Assembly (NCBI GenBank): GCA_003254885.1
Contig: QANT01006622.1
Span: 1 to 34,514 of the forward strand
Source: Purshia tridentata
Taxonomy: Eukaryota; Streptophyta; Magnoliopsida; Rosales; Rosaceae
Reading direction: 5' to 3'
Length of the DNA stretch: 34,514 bases
Below are positions 21,501 through 33,500 of this stretch, one piece after another. Within the stretch, counting starts at the first letter, position 1; every line of letters starts with the position of its first letter. A program made the translations under genes and the position numbers. The notes beneath the pieces were generated by a model. The model saw nothing but the letters and a program-made list of their open reading frames with translations, ran no database searches and was not told the DNA's origin.

Positions 21501-24500
21501 AGGCATAAAGACCTCAAATCCTTGAATTGCCTCACATCTGTGGAGATCTGCACAGACCAAAAATTGCTAAGCAAATTAAAATGAATTCATTAATTCAGCT
21601 TACAGGCAAAAAGTATGTATCACATCCCAATTAACATAAAATTAGCTTATTAGAAAATGGAACAAAACCAACATAGCAAACCAGAACAATCTACAAAGAA
21701 ACTTACAAATACTACACAGTAAGGATGAAAACAAACTGGGCTGCCATGCTACCAAGAGAGATTAAAAATAAATTAAATTAATGTTTAATGTGCACACCCA
21801 CAGATATATATATATATATATTGCTAGGCGATTTTGTAATTACAAATATGAGCACGTGCACACACACTCGTTATCCATACTACACATAGAAGCATGGACT
21901 CCAGAAGAATAAATACTAAACAACCAAAGCACATTCAATGCGTAGTAAGGAGTCATCATTCAAAAAAAGGGTAATCAATTGTAGACAGGGAAAAGGCATA
22001 AACAACTTGAACAAGCATGGGGAACTGTATCAATTGTTACATGCTACAGAATATATATGTCCTCAATTGTAAACAGAAAGTGAGTGTCACTAATTTTTGG
22101 CAAGGAACTAACAAATAGCTGTTATTTGCATTACCATTTCACTATTCACTGTTTCTTGAGAAAATCAAACAGAGATAGATTTATCTATTTAATATTGAAA
22201 GTTAACAAAAACACATAGCATCTCACATGTCTATAATACTGGGAGTGATCATCATATACTGACCTAAATTCTGTTCTTTTTCACAAGATACTGACCTAAC
22301 TATTGTAACAGCCCATAACAGAAAGCTAATACTAATATAATTTTGTGACAAATATAGTAACATATTTAGCATTACCAGTTTGGATATTCACCCAATTTTA
22401 ATAACATTAAGCATTTTTTATTTTGGAAATTTGGACAAAGATAATGGAAGCAGCTATCTATCAACTTTAACAGCACAGTAATCATTCTACTTGAGATACA
22501 GCATTCAATATAATAAAGTATTACCATTTTGTCCATCACTAGACACCATTTTGTAACCACACAAATATTTTTTTGTAGGCTGTCTACATGGTCAACCTCT
22601 CGTCCACTATTGGACACATTTTGTAACTTACAGAATTTTATTTGATAAAAGTTTTTGTTTCTCCTCAAAAAAATAAATAAATGAAGTATTACCAAAACGT
22701 TATTTTCCACAGCACTGTCTTTTCCAAGTGAAGTAAGGTTCATGTTGGAATAATTTTCAACTGACGAAGATCCATTGCCTTTTGCCGCATCAAGACTTAA
22801 AGTGCAACTTCCTAATATCCGAACAACACACCCCATTATAAAATCAAGAAAGGGACCAACACGTGATGCATCAAAAACTCCAAGAACATCTTCGATCACA
22901 TGCAGGAAACCACATCTTTTCTTCCAAGACAGGGCTGTTATATTGCTATATGTGAAATATTTCAAGAAATTCAATGCTCGAAATTCTGCCACAGAACCTT
23001 TTGGTGGGTTCCAAAACCAGTTTGCGGCACCATCACTTCCCATTGAAATAATTTGCAAGGGCTTTATTAATAATGCAAAGAAAAGAGGGAGCTCTTCAAC
23101 ATCAACTTGAGCTATGAAACCAAGAACTGCCTTCCGATGATTTACTCTCCCATGCTGAAAAAAAAGAAGAGAAAATGGAAAGTATGTCATGCGTAGTAAT
23201 TTAAACTTCAATAATTATGCATATGACAAATGAAATAGAATGATACAACACACAGAGACATGCACACATGCAACACACATCAAGGATCAAAATATTGGAT
23301 TTGTTGGTGAATGGAGAGAAACAAAAGAGATATTGTGGGGTTGGGGTAGGAGGGCTATAGGATAAAGCCAGATTTTGGTCTTCAATCTCAATTCTGGGCT
23401 AAGGATTCATCTTTTTCTGATATATTGTTGGATTAGAAAGCTGCTGTGCATTAATGTAAGTCTATGGTTTTATGCTAACATTGGAGTGGGTTTCTTGTCC
23501 TTCCTATGTAATGTTTTCAAGTGCATAGAAATTAAATTCTGTTTCTTTTAAACAAAAGAAGTGTTGGATTCATTGGTAGTCCAGATTTATGGAAATATTG
23601 AAAATAGTCTGAGGAACAACGAAAATTTGCTTAAAAACAAGGAAATTTCTAATGAAACCTTAGGAAATGTTAAAATCAAACAACAATGCATCAATTAAAC
23701 ATGCAAATTCATAAAAGAGTGCATTTATGATAAATATATGACACGCAAGGGGAAAAACAGTGCTTGTACACACAGGGTTCAAAATATCGGTTGTAACGCT
23801 GATATGTCAGTGGATATATCGGTATTTGCAGGTTCACACAGGGTTAAACATTAATACTATCTATTGACGGTAAATGATATTGATCTATCAAAATATCTGT
23901 CAATATATCCGTAAATTTGAGTACCAATATTTTCATCCTTGCGTACACATATATGACCTTGAAATTTTAATATTAATATGCAAATACTTCTTGTTGTGTG
24001 TGTTTATGGAATTACATAAAATACTCACCTAGTCACTTGAACTCAAACCTAGCATGAGAAAGTTGCATCCTTAGCCCATAAGGTACACAACTGTGTTAAT
24101 TTATTTATCTAGTTATTTACATAGCAAATATTGAAAAGATATTCAGAGATTACCTACTTGCCCTCAACACTCCCACTACCAATCTTGTTTATCAAGGGTA
24201 CGTCTTTCTTTTTCAACAATCAATTCTATTAGCCTAGTTATGAACTAATCTTAATTACAGAGGGCTTTTGAAATATTGAAGCATATGTCAGACACTCATT
24301 TCATTTCCCTAGCATTTCAAACACTGCTCCACATGCATTCCAAGGGGGGACTATAAAATGAACTGATGGTGGTTTTGGCCTTAACTAAGGATTTCTTTCC
24401 TCATAAGTTTATAACTGATTATACTTTTATTGGAAAATAAATTCAGTGTGTAAAATGTTCCATTAATGTGTTGGGGTGGGGGGAAGAAGAAGCATAATTT

Positions 24501-27500
24501 CCCATGGGAATTAAGAAACTTTTTTAGTTATATGAATGGCCCACACATTTAGATATCAAACCTACCTGAAACTTCAATTACATCTAAGCTTGATGGAATC
24601 ATGCAAGTCTATGAAAATCTTTTCAGGGATCTTGTCCCACACTCACTATCCCTAAAAGCCAAAAGGAGCGAGCTAAATTTTTTTGAAGGTGCAAAACTTC
24701 TGTTCAAGGAGACAGAGTCCCAGTCACAAATCAACATGTTCAATCCTAATATTGTTCCAATAATAGATATGATTCTCCTCAACCTACCAGCCTATGCACA
24801 CTGCACAAGGTGTGATCATTTCATACTAATGAAGGGATTTGCTACCCTAGAAGCTCCCCTTTATCAAAAAGGCCTGTGTGCAACTATGCACAGGTATATA
24901 AATAACTACCAGCCTATGTACATTTTCTTTATAGGAACCCTCTTATGTAAAATAGGTAAATAAATGTACATATTTAATGTAATCATACATACACAAATAT
25001 GGTTGAAAACCACAAGTCCAAGAATAATTAAGAATAAACCATACTACAAGTTCAAATTGACCATACTTTCTGTGCGATAAAATTTTGTTTCTTCTGAAAA
25101 AAAAAAAAAAAAGAGTTCAAATTAAGCATACCTTTTGAGAAGCATGTTTCTTCAGTTTTCGAACTTTGGGCATCAGAAGACGGATAGCCATGGGGACAAG
25201 GTAAGCTCTGTGTTGTTCTTCAATTAGATTAGACTCTCTGGATAAACTCCAAGTTGTTAATTCTTCTCTCAAATTATTAAAACTGACTAATTTTTTCAAT
25301 TGCTGACTATATGGGAGCAAGAAATCAAAAAAAAAAAAAGAGTTCAAATTAAGCATACCTTTTGAGAAGCATGTTTCTTCAGTTTTCGGACTTTGGGCAT
25401 CAGAAGACGGATAGCCATGGGGACAAGGTAAGCTCTGTGTTGTTCTTCAATTACATTAGACTCTCTGGATAAACTCCAAGTTGTTAATTCTTCTCTCAAA
25501 TTATTAAAACTGACTAAGTTTTTCAATTGCTGACTATATGGGAGCAAGAAATCATCTTTCCAAATTAACAGGCAGTCAAGAACCTTCGTCTGTATCTCAG
25601 CATCATTTTCATCAAAGAGTCTGGAAAGAAACCCAGAAGAAAATCATTCAGCCAACGTTAATGTCACTAGTAAGTTTGATTTTGGACTAAACCACCGATA
25701 TCATAAATTGAAGCTTTATATATATAAGAAATTGTACCAACCTATTTTGCAAAACCTCTTTAAGAAACTGATTTTGGTATGATGACTTAAGGTTGTGCAT
25801 CAGTTTCAGCAAGTTTAACCATTCTTTAAGGACACCTTTCCACTCTTTACCTTTACACACATCCGAATTGAAAGATCCCACGCTGCAATCACAATTGAAA
25901 AAAAAAAAGAAAATGAACCCCAACATATTTGACTAGTGCCTGTACAAGTTCAAACATCCAAAAGCACGTATTCAGTAAAATGTGCAATGCCAAGTGATGG
26001 TCACCTTACAAAGTCTTGACAATTGTAGCCCAAAAACTTTAAAAACAAAGGTAGAATCTGACGAGAGTAAGATGAAATTATGGTTGGAATTCTTTGTAAA
26101 GACTGCAGCAATGAAGATAATACTGCTGCAGATGGTGTACTATCAGATGTGGGAGTAATAAACAAATTAAAACGTTCAACCAGATCTGCAAAACAAAAAC
26201 AGGTCACAAGCTGAGCATCCAACGGAACAACTGCATTGCCATTCAGTAAAGTATCCAAAGGAACAACTGCATTTCCATTCAGTAAAAAGGTAATCACAGT
26301 ACAGGTATACATGTGAAACTTATGGGTAGAAGTCATCCATGAAAAAGGGCTTATAAGGAAACAGTGTTCATGTTTTTATACCCTACACTCATATAGATAG
26401 GCGATGTGGGACTACGCTAACACTCCCTCTCAGCGCCAAGGCTAGTTGGCTCTCCCCGTCTATACAGGAGGAGGCATGAACCCAACCCATCCTTACTGTG
26501 CACCTATTATGATACCATAAACCTGTGGGTATAACTCATCCTTGAAAACCAGCTTATAAGGAAAGGGAGCTCATGTGTGTATACAAGCATAACAAAGGTA
26601 CTCGTGTGAGACTAAGGTACCCATGTGAGACTAACGTACCCGTGTGAGACCAAGGAACCCGTGTGAGATCATTCCAAACTGTTATAAAAGAAAACTTTAT
26701 AGGTATTGTTCATGAAACAAAAAGAAAAAGAAGTTAAAGTTACTTATTACCAATAATGCACAACCTACTTATTAGTCTCAATAATGTACACGTACAACCT
26801 TCATGAGTTATTTTCATATTTATCCCAGACAATTAGAATTTCATGAACTTAAGAAAGGTGAATGGAAAACCAACCAAGAGAGAAGCCTAAGAAAATGACC
26901 CTAGGATCATAGGAGTCAAGATAAGCATTCTGAATTAATACACTATAACAGCATAAATCAGTTGTTACATACCACTGGACTCGTTGGATAACTCAAAATT
27001 TACTTCGTCAACTTGATCAAAAGATGCTTGAAATATAGATTGGCACTGTTCAAAATAATCAATAAATCTTTTCCATACAAGTCCAATATTTTGGCTAATC
27101 AGAACTGCAAGGCACTCTGATGCAGGATTCCAAAGATAACTAAACCGGTTATGGAAGATGCCAATCATCGCATTCAAAACAAGGGGAAGATAAGCTTGAG
27201 ATATTCTTCCAGAAGAGAGGCCCATCTGTACTCGAGAAATCAATAGAGTAACTTTCCTGCTTGTAGAAATTGAAAGAGGAGTTGACTCGATTGAGAGAAG
27301 AAGCTGGAAAACCTGATATTTGAAACAGAATCAGTATAAAATTGCCTAAATAGAACTTTGGACATCTAACAAAACTCTCATGAAAAGAGAAGCATACATT
27401 AAACCCTTTGTTATCCACATGACAATTAGGAGAAACTTCACTTTTCATTTTCTTTGCAACTGGCTCATCCTCTGTGGAAATATTGCAACTCAGAGTTTCA

Positions 27501-30500
27501 AAGTGGCACAATATTCTAAGAGTTGAAACACGAATCCCTCTGTCTGAGTGGCACAAATTATCAGCAAATATGCCGAAAGCATCCGTAGCCATATCTGCTT
27601 GAAGTTCTGGATGATATATTCTAGACTTGGTATCCCCTTCCGTTGTAGGCCTAATATTTGTATGATAGGAGGATATTTAAATGCATGTTTTTACACAGTC
27701 AGTTATCAATCAATATGGAAAATTAACCATAACTATAAAAAGGGAAGAAAATGTACATTGACGTGCATAATCTTACCCATATATAGAATCCAAAAATGCA
27801 GCAACAGCAACCAACACTTGCAAACATGATTTGTGTCTCTTTCCATGATGCAAAAATCTGCTTGTTTCTTCAAGCTCAGATATTTTGCCGCAAGTCAGTT
27901 TGTAATAGGAATTTAAGGAAGCACCAATTAGGCTCTGCCAAGTGTGCTTAGGAAAACCTGCAATACTGCCTACAAGAGCAGAATGTCAACTTAGAAAATG
28001 GCCCATGTATATCTGAAAATCTCACTTAAATACTTTTAAAAACCATATTGACTCAGCCGGTGCAACAATTCAAATTATCACATTTATTCAGATAAAAATA
28101 TGTTGTGAATATAAGAAAATATTGACAGACTAACAGTGCAAGCATTATAACAAACCACCTGAATCACCTTCTACTGGTTTAAAAGTAAAAATAAATAATA
28201 AAAAAGTCTTGAGGACCATTTGGATAGCAAATAACATAGCATATTAATCTTGAAGCAACATAAGGCAACAGGGCATAAAGAATGATCAAGCAACAAAGTA
28301 TAAGTTAATAACAAAATATGAGGTAGTGTACCAGCTTCAATCATGAGAAGTTGATCGACTGCATCTATCAAATCCAGTAACAAGGATGAATCTGATTGAG
28401 ATTCTACTATTTTCGGAAAGCAGTTAATGATTCCCCACAGCATGGCCAAGTCAGCTTCACGAATTATTGTAGATAATGAATCCCCATGTACAATATCCTT
28501 TAGAACACCAACCCAATTGCTGATAGCCCCACGCAGAAAACCTTGAATCTTTGAAAGTCCTTCACAGTTTCCCTCTAAGAAGGTAAAGCTTTGCATTCCC
28601 ATTTGCAGCTTCTCAGACAAAGTGAGTAACAAATGTATAACATCTTCTTGTGAAGTTTCTATTAAATCGTTCATGGCCCTGAAAATCCAATTAGGAAAGT
28701 CAAAAGCCACATAACATATACAAACTGCAAAAGCATTCCAGAAAAATTTAAAATATAGATCTTACCTTAAAATGTTAACTCTGAAGGTATACAGTATGTG
28801 GGTGTCCTTTTGTAATAGTTGTCGAATAAAACCCAACAAGCTGTAACACCAAGCTTCAAATATGTAAAATAAAAAAAAACTGATCCAGAACAAAAAAAAA
28901 AACAAAAGAAATAGAAAAGCAACTCCAAAATCCCAAAGATTCATTGAAGGCAGTACCTTGAGTTCTTTAAATCGAATACAGGAGCCCATTGCAGTGAACA
29001 GCCAGAGATGGTTGACATATCATTATCACTGTGCAATCCACCAAGAATGCAAACCATTAACTGCAAAATCTTATCAACAACTTCTGATGAATGTTCCTCT
29101 GCCATTGTAATACCAGAAGGCATGATATATGTCCGCACAAGCAACCCCAAAATTTCAAGCATTTGTTGGTAATCTGTCAAATGTTAAAGTTGGTAGGGGC
29201 GTACAAACACATCATTACTAAAGCAATTGAATGCTAAATAGTAAAATAAAGGAATGAGAAACCAAAAAATTTTATCACTCACCAGAAACCCTTTGCCCAT
29301 TCTTAACCTGAACAGTAGAAACAAGCAACGACAACAAGCGGCTTAAACGTACAATGCCTCCATTAATCACAGAGTCAGTTATTTCCTGATATAAACATTT
29401 GAACATTAAGTTCAACTCCTTGGAGTCCAAATCTTCACATAATCTCTGTAAGGCAGAAATTAAGACTTCAACAACAGTGTCTGAACCTGCAGCAGAGTGA
29501 GAGAGAGAGAGAGTCCGAAAGACAAATTAAACCATAGAACTCCCAAGAATATTACTTAATGGACTAAGATCAACCATTAACTTTCCAGTTAACACGCATT
29601 CTACATACAAATACTAATTAAAGAGATGACAAAAAGGCCAATAGAGTGAGCACTGCTGGACCTACCACTCAACAGTAGAGAATCAAGGAAAGTCCAAAAT
29701 TATTGATTTTGCTTTGTGAGGCCTTAGTTTCTATGTCTACTTTTGATCTGTTTTCTTAGATAAGGACATCTTGTCCATTGTGTGTATTGTTTGAGCTTTT
29801 GATCAATAAAAAGTATCTTTCTTTAAAAAAAACAAAAAAGGAAAGTCCAAAATTATCAACTCATATAGGAATGATCAAACATCTAAACACAAAAGCTAAT
29901 TCAAGTTGTGGACTCCTAGAATGCCAGGTTTCAATTCTCTTTTTCAAAAAAATGAAAAAATAAACACAAACATACATATAATTCAGAATCGCATGTAGTA
30001 CCAACATTATTGTTCTCTTAAACCAACCAACCGTTCTTTAATAACCTTTAATTTGTAATAGCACTCCACACCAATTCATTAGAGCCACAATCACAAAACA
30101 TACTCAGTGCTCCTGAATAAGTATCAGATGAACCTAAAATGATAGTATAAAATTTCAAGTGTAGAATAGTACAAATACTCTCATAATAGTATAATCTTCA
30201 AGTTTTGCAGAATACATTGTATACACTCTGCAGTTGGTATCCAAATATACATTTTATACTTCATAGCAAGGTTGATAATGTTATCAATATCAACACCATA
30301 AATAAATGTATGATCTGACTGCTTACAAATATTATGTAGGAAAATTTCCTAACAGATTGCAATAGCATGTTGAAGAATCTCAAAAGGATATGGATATGTA
30401 TATGTATGAAATTTGAATCTGCAATGGGATATGTAATTAAATATATGAGTATGAAGTTCACAAAAAGCCTTCTTTTAGAGAGCATGCTTGCCTTGGCTCA

Positions 30501-33500
30501 AGTTTTCACCAATACCAAGTATAGAGTTGTCCATCAATAACTGCAACACTTGCTCGGCTCTAGAATGGAACCTTGATGAGGTACCTCTCATGACATAACA
30601 TAGTAAAGCACTGACTCCATATTTTCTGATTGGTACTGATTTCTTCACAACTTCAAACATGATCTTTCTGAGACCTGTCCCAATTCAATGTTTCATTTTA
30701 TCAATTACTGTGAAAGAAAGTCATTTCAACAGATTACCAGTATATATGGCATATGGCCGCATCCTTTTTTTTATAATAAATAATTGTACAATAGAAATTC
30801 CATGAGGGGAGACAAATCAAAGTACGCAGCATGTATACAAAAAATACAAATTTGACTGTTAAGGTTATATGATTCTTTGGCAAACCTGTCTCTCTCTCCT
30901 TGTCCTCTCTTCTTCATTCTAAGCTTTCTCTAACTTTGTAATATTCAATATTTAGTTCTCAACAGCATAAGAAAACTCTAAACAGCTCCTAGAACCAATA
31001 GAATAAATTCTTTTTAAGTCATTCCTACAACTTATTCATTAGAAGACGGCCTTAATATCCACAAATACGGATATTTCACCAGCACCTAAGACCTTATTCA
31101 AGTTCTGCAAGTGATTGGGATGAAAGTTTCTTAAATAAGACATGAACGAGATCAGGTTTCAATCACATATTGTATTATTGTGCATATGAAATTAGAAACT
31201 ACACATTATTATGTATCATTGACAGTATGCCACAATTTATTTGTTTCCGGGTCAAAAAATAAATAAAAACAAACATCCATATGATAATGTCACCACATGA
31301 AGCATCAGATGAAGAGTTGGTTAAAAGAAAAAGAAAACACCAAGCGAACCCCCTATTAGGGAAAAAATAAATAATAAAATAAAGTAAAATTATAAAACAT
31401 GCTTCAAGTGGACTCGTATAAAGATAATCTGATTATTTTTCCTGATGCCAAAAAAGTCAAAAGGCTAAAACTGAAAGTACAAAACACAGCAAGGTTATAC
31501 CTTCTTTAAGCTGCTCAAAAGGTGCATTTCTCATCAAGAATGACATCACCTCTGCCATAAATTCTTGGACATAATCCTTTGGGTAATATCTCAATTTTAC
31601 AGTAACCCTTCAAGATATATATATATATAGCATAAATAAAAAAATAATAATAATAATAGAATGTTGTCAGAGAAATATAAACAAATGTGTGTACACGTGA
31701 AGATAAGTATATATTATCAGTAGGTCTGTGGCATCTTACTTTGTTTAACAAGCTCAACAAAAACGTTTCGGCTAATAAGTAATCATTTTAATGTGAATAT
31801 ATTATATATCAGCTAGACTTCACTTCCTCATTCTTTTATGGATCCTCTTGACAAATTATGATATAGTTTAAACTATTCCTCAGTCTTAAAGGATCTTTAT
31901 TTCAGTGACTGTTCCAAAGATGATCTTAAGGAGAAACCTTTTCCTTAGCAGACAAGAAAAACTATAAGTTTCTTGCAATGACCAAGTGATAGGTCAGGTT
32001 GGTAGACCATAGTTTTATGGTAACAAATAACCCTTAAAACTCAAACAAAGAAAATCTAACTAATAGCTGCCTTCCAATCTAATAGAATTGCAGACACCAG
32101 AAACAGAGGCCCAAAGAGATGACCAAGAAGATACTCTATCCCACAACTCTTCCACATCTGCCCCTCTGTAACATATTGGTTCATTACAGTGAACAAAATC
32201 TAATGTAATGGTATTCAAAGTTCGTTTCCACACTTCTGGTAAAAATTGCAATAAAACCATTATATATTTGCAAAAACTGGCCCAAACAAAAGTCAATACG
32301 AAAAGTTCTCAGAAATCCCAAAAAAAAAAAAAAGCAAAATAATGGCTTTTTAGCAATAGGCCCAAAACACAAACATCTTAAATCACAAACCAAGACAAAA
32401 ATCCTATTTATTTTCCACCCCCAGAAAAAAAATATATGGTCTCTGGCCATAAGTTCCATCGATGTATTGGGGTGGATCAATCAGCCTGACCTATTTTCTT
32501 CATTTTTCATTTTTTATAATTCTTTTTTATTTTTTCAGGATTTTATTAGGGTCAAAATTTTATCTTGCCCTAATAAACCTAATTGTAACACTCTGAGAAT
32601 TACACCAATGTAATTCAATAAAGATCACATTTTATTTTATTTGTGTTTATTTAATTCCATTTGAGGCTTAGAGTTAAGTTTTAGTTTTTAGGGTTTAGCT
32701 CATGATAAAAAATAAAAATAAAAACAAATTAAATCAAAGATGAAATTAAAACAAAATGGTGTTATTGATTGTCAAGCACGAGCCCTCCGTCGGCATAAAT
32801 GGGAGCTAGAAAAAGAGGAAGAAAAAAAAAACCTTGGTTCTACAGCTAAAACGGCATGGATTTTATGGCTTAAAGCTAATTTACTAAAAACCAGACTATG
32901 TAGACCTGAACAGGATATATATTTATGAAAATTATCATGGCAATATTCTCATCATCACCCAGAAAAGTAATAAGTAATTATTTTCTGCAAAATAACAAAG
33001 TGATGCAACTACTTACTTTATCATATGTACAAGCTTTTGTACAAGATATTTCTGCAAATACATCATAATGCATGACCAGGATGTAAATATCTGCATAAAA
33101 TCAACACACTCCGTGAATTCGTCAAAATTAAACCAGCAGGCAGTACAACCCAATAAAATAAAAAGGAAGCAAACAATATGAGAACATAATAGGACGTAAT
33201 GGAACAAAATTGGACCTGCTCAATAAGCTCGGGCTCTTTATCGGCACCACTTTCTAGGAGAGACACTAGAGAGCCAACAACCCTTGGCAAGAATCTGGCA
33301 GAAACCCACATACAGAGTGACCATAAATACATGCAACAAGAGCAAAAGGGTAAGATGGGGTTCCTCGAGAGACCGACACGGTCTCAAATAACACACATCA
33401 TGACCAATTAAGGAAGTAACAAAAAAACAACAAACCACCAGCAGCTACAAGTTAAACTCATTCTAAAAGATGCGGAAAACTCACGGGATAAACTCCTCTA

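Noticed and set aside
24601..24963. Plus-strand ORF of 120 codons
   Set aside because: It lies inside the UTP20 intron between exons 18 and 19. No domain, transposon protein or splice context was recognised, so it is probably chance.
32740..32928. Plus-strand 62-codon ORF rich in Lys/Glu, suspected retroelement fragment
   Set aside because: No reverse transcriptase, gag or transposase motif could be recognised, and no terminal repeats or target duplication were found.
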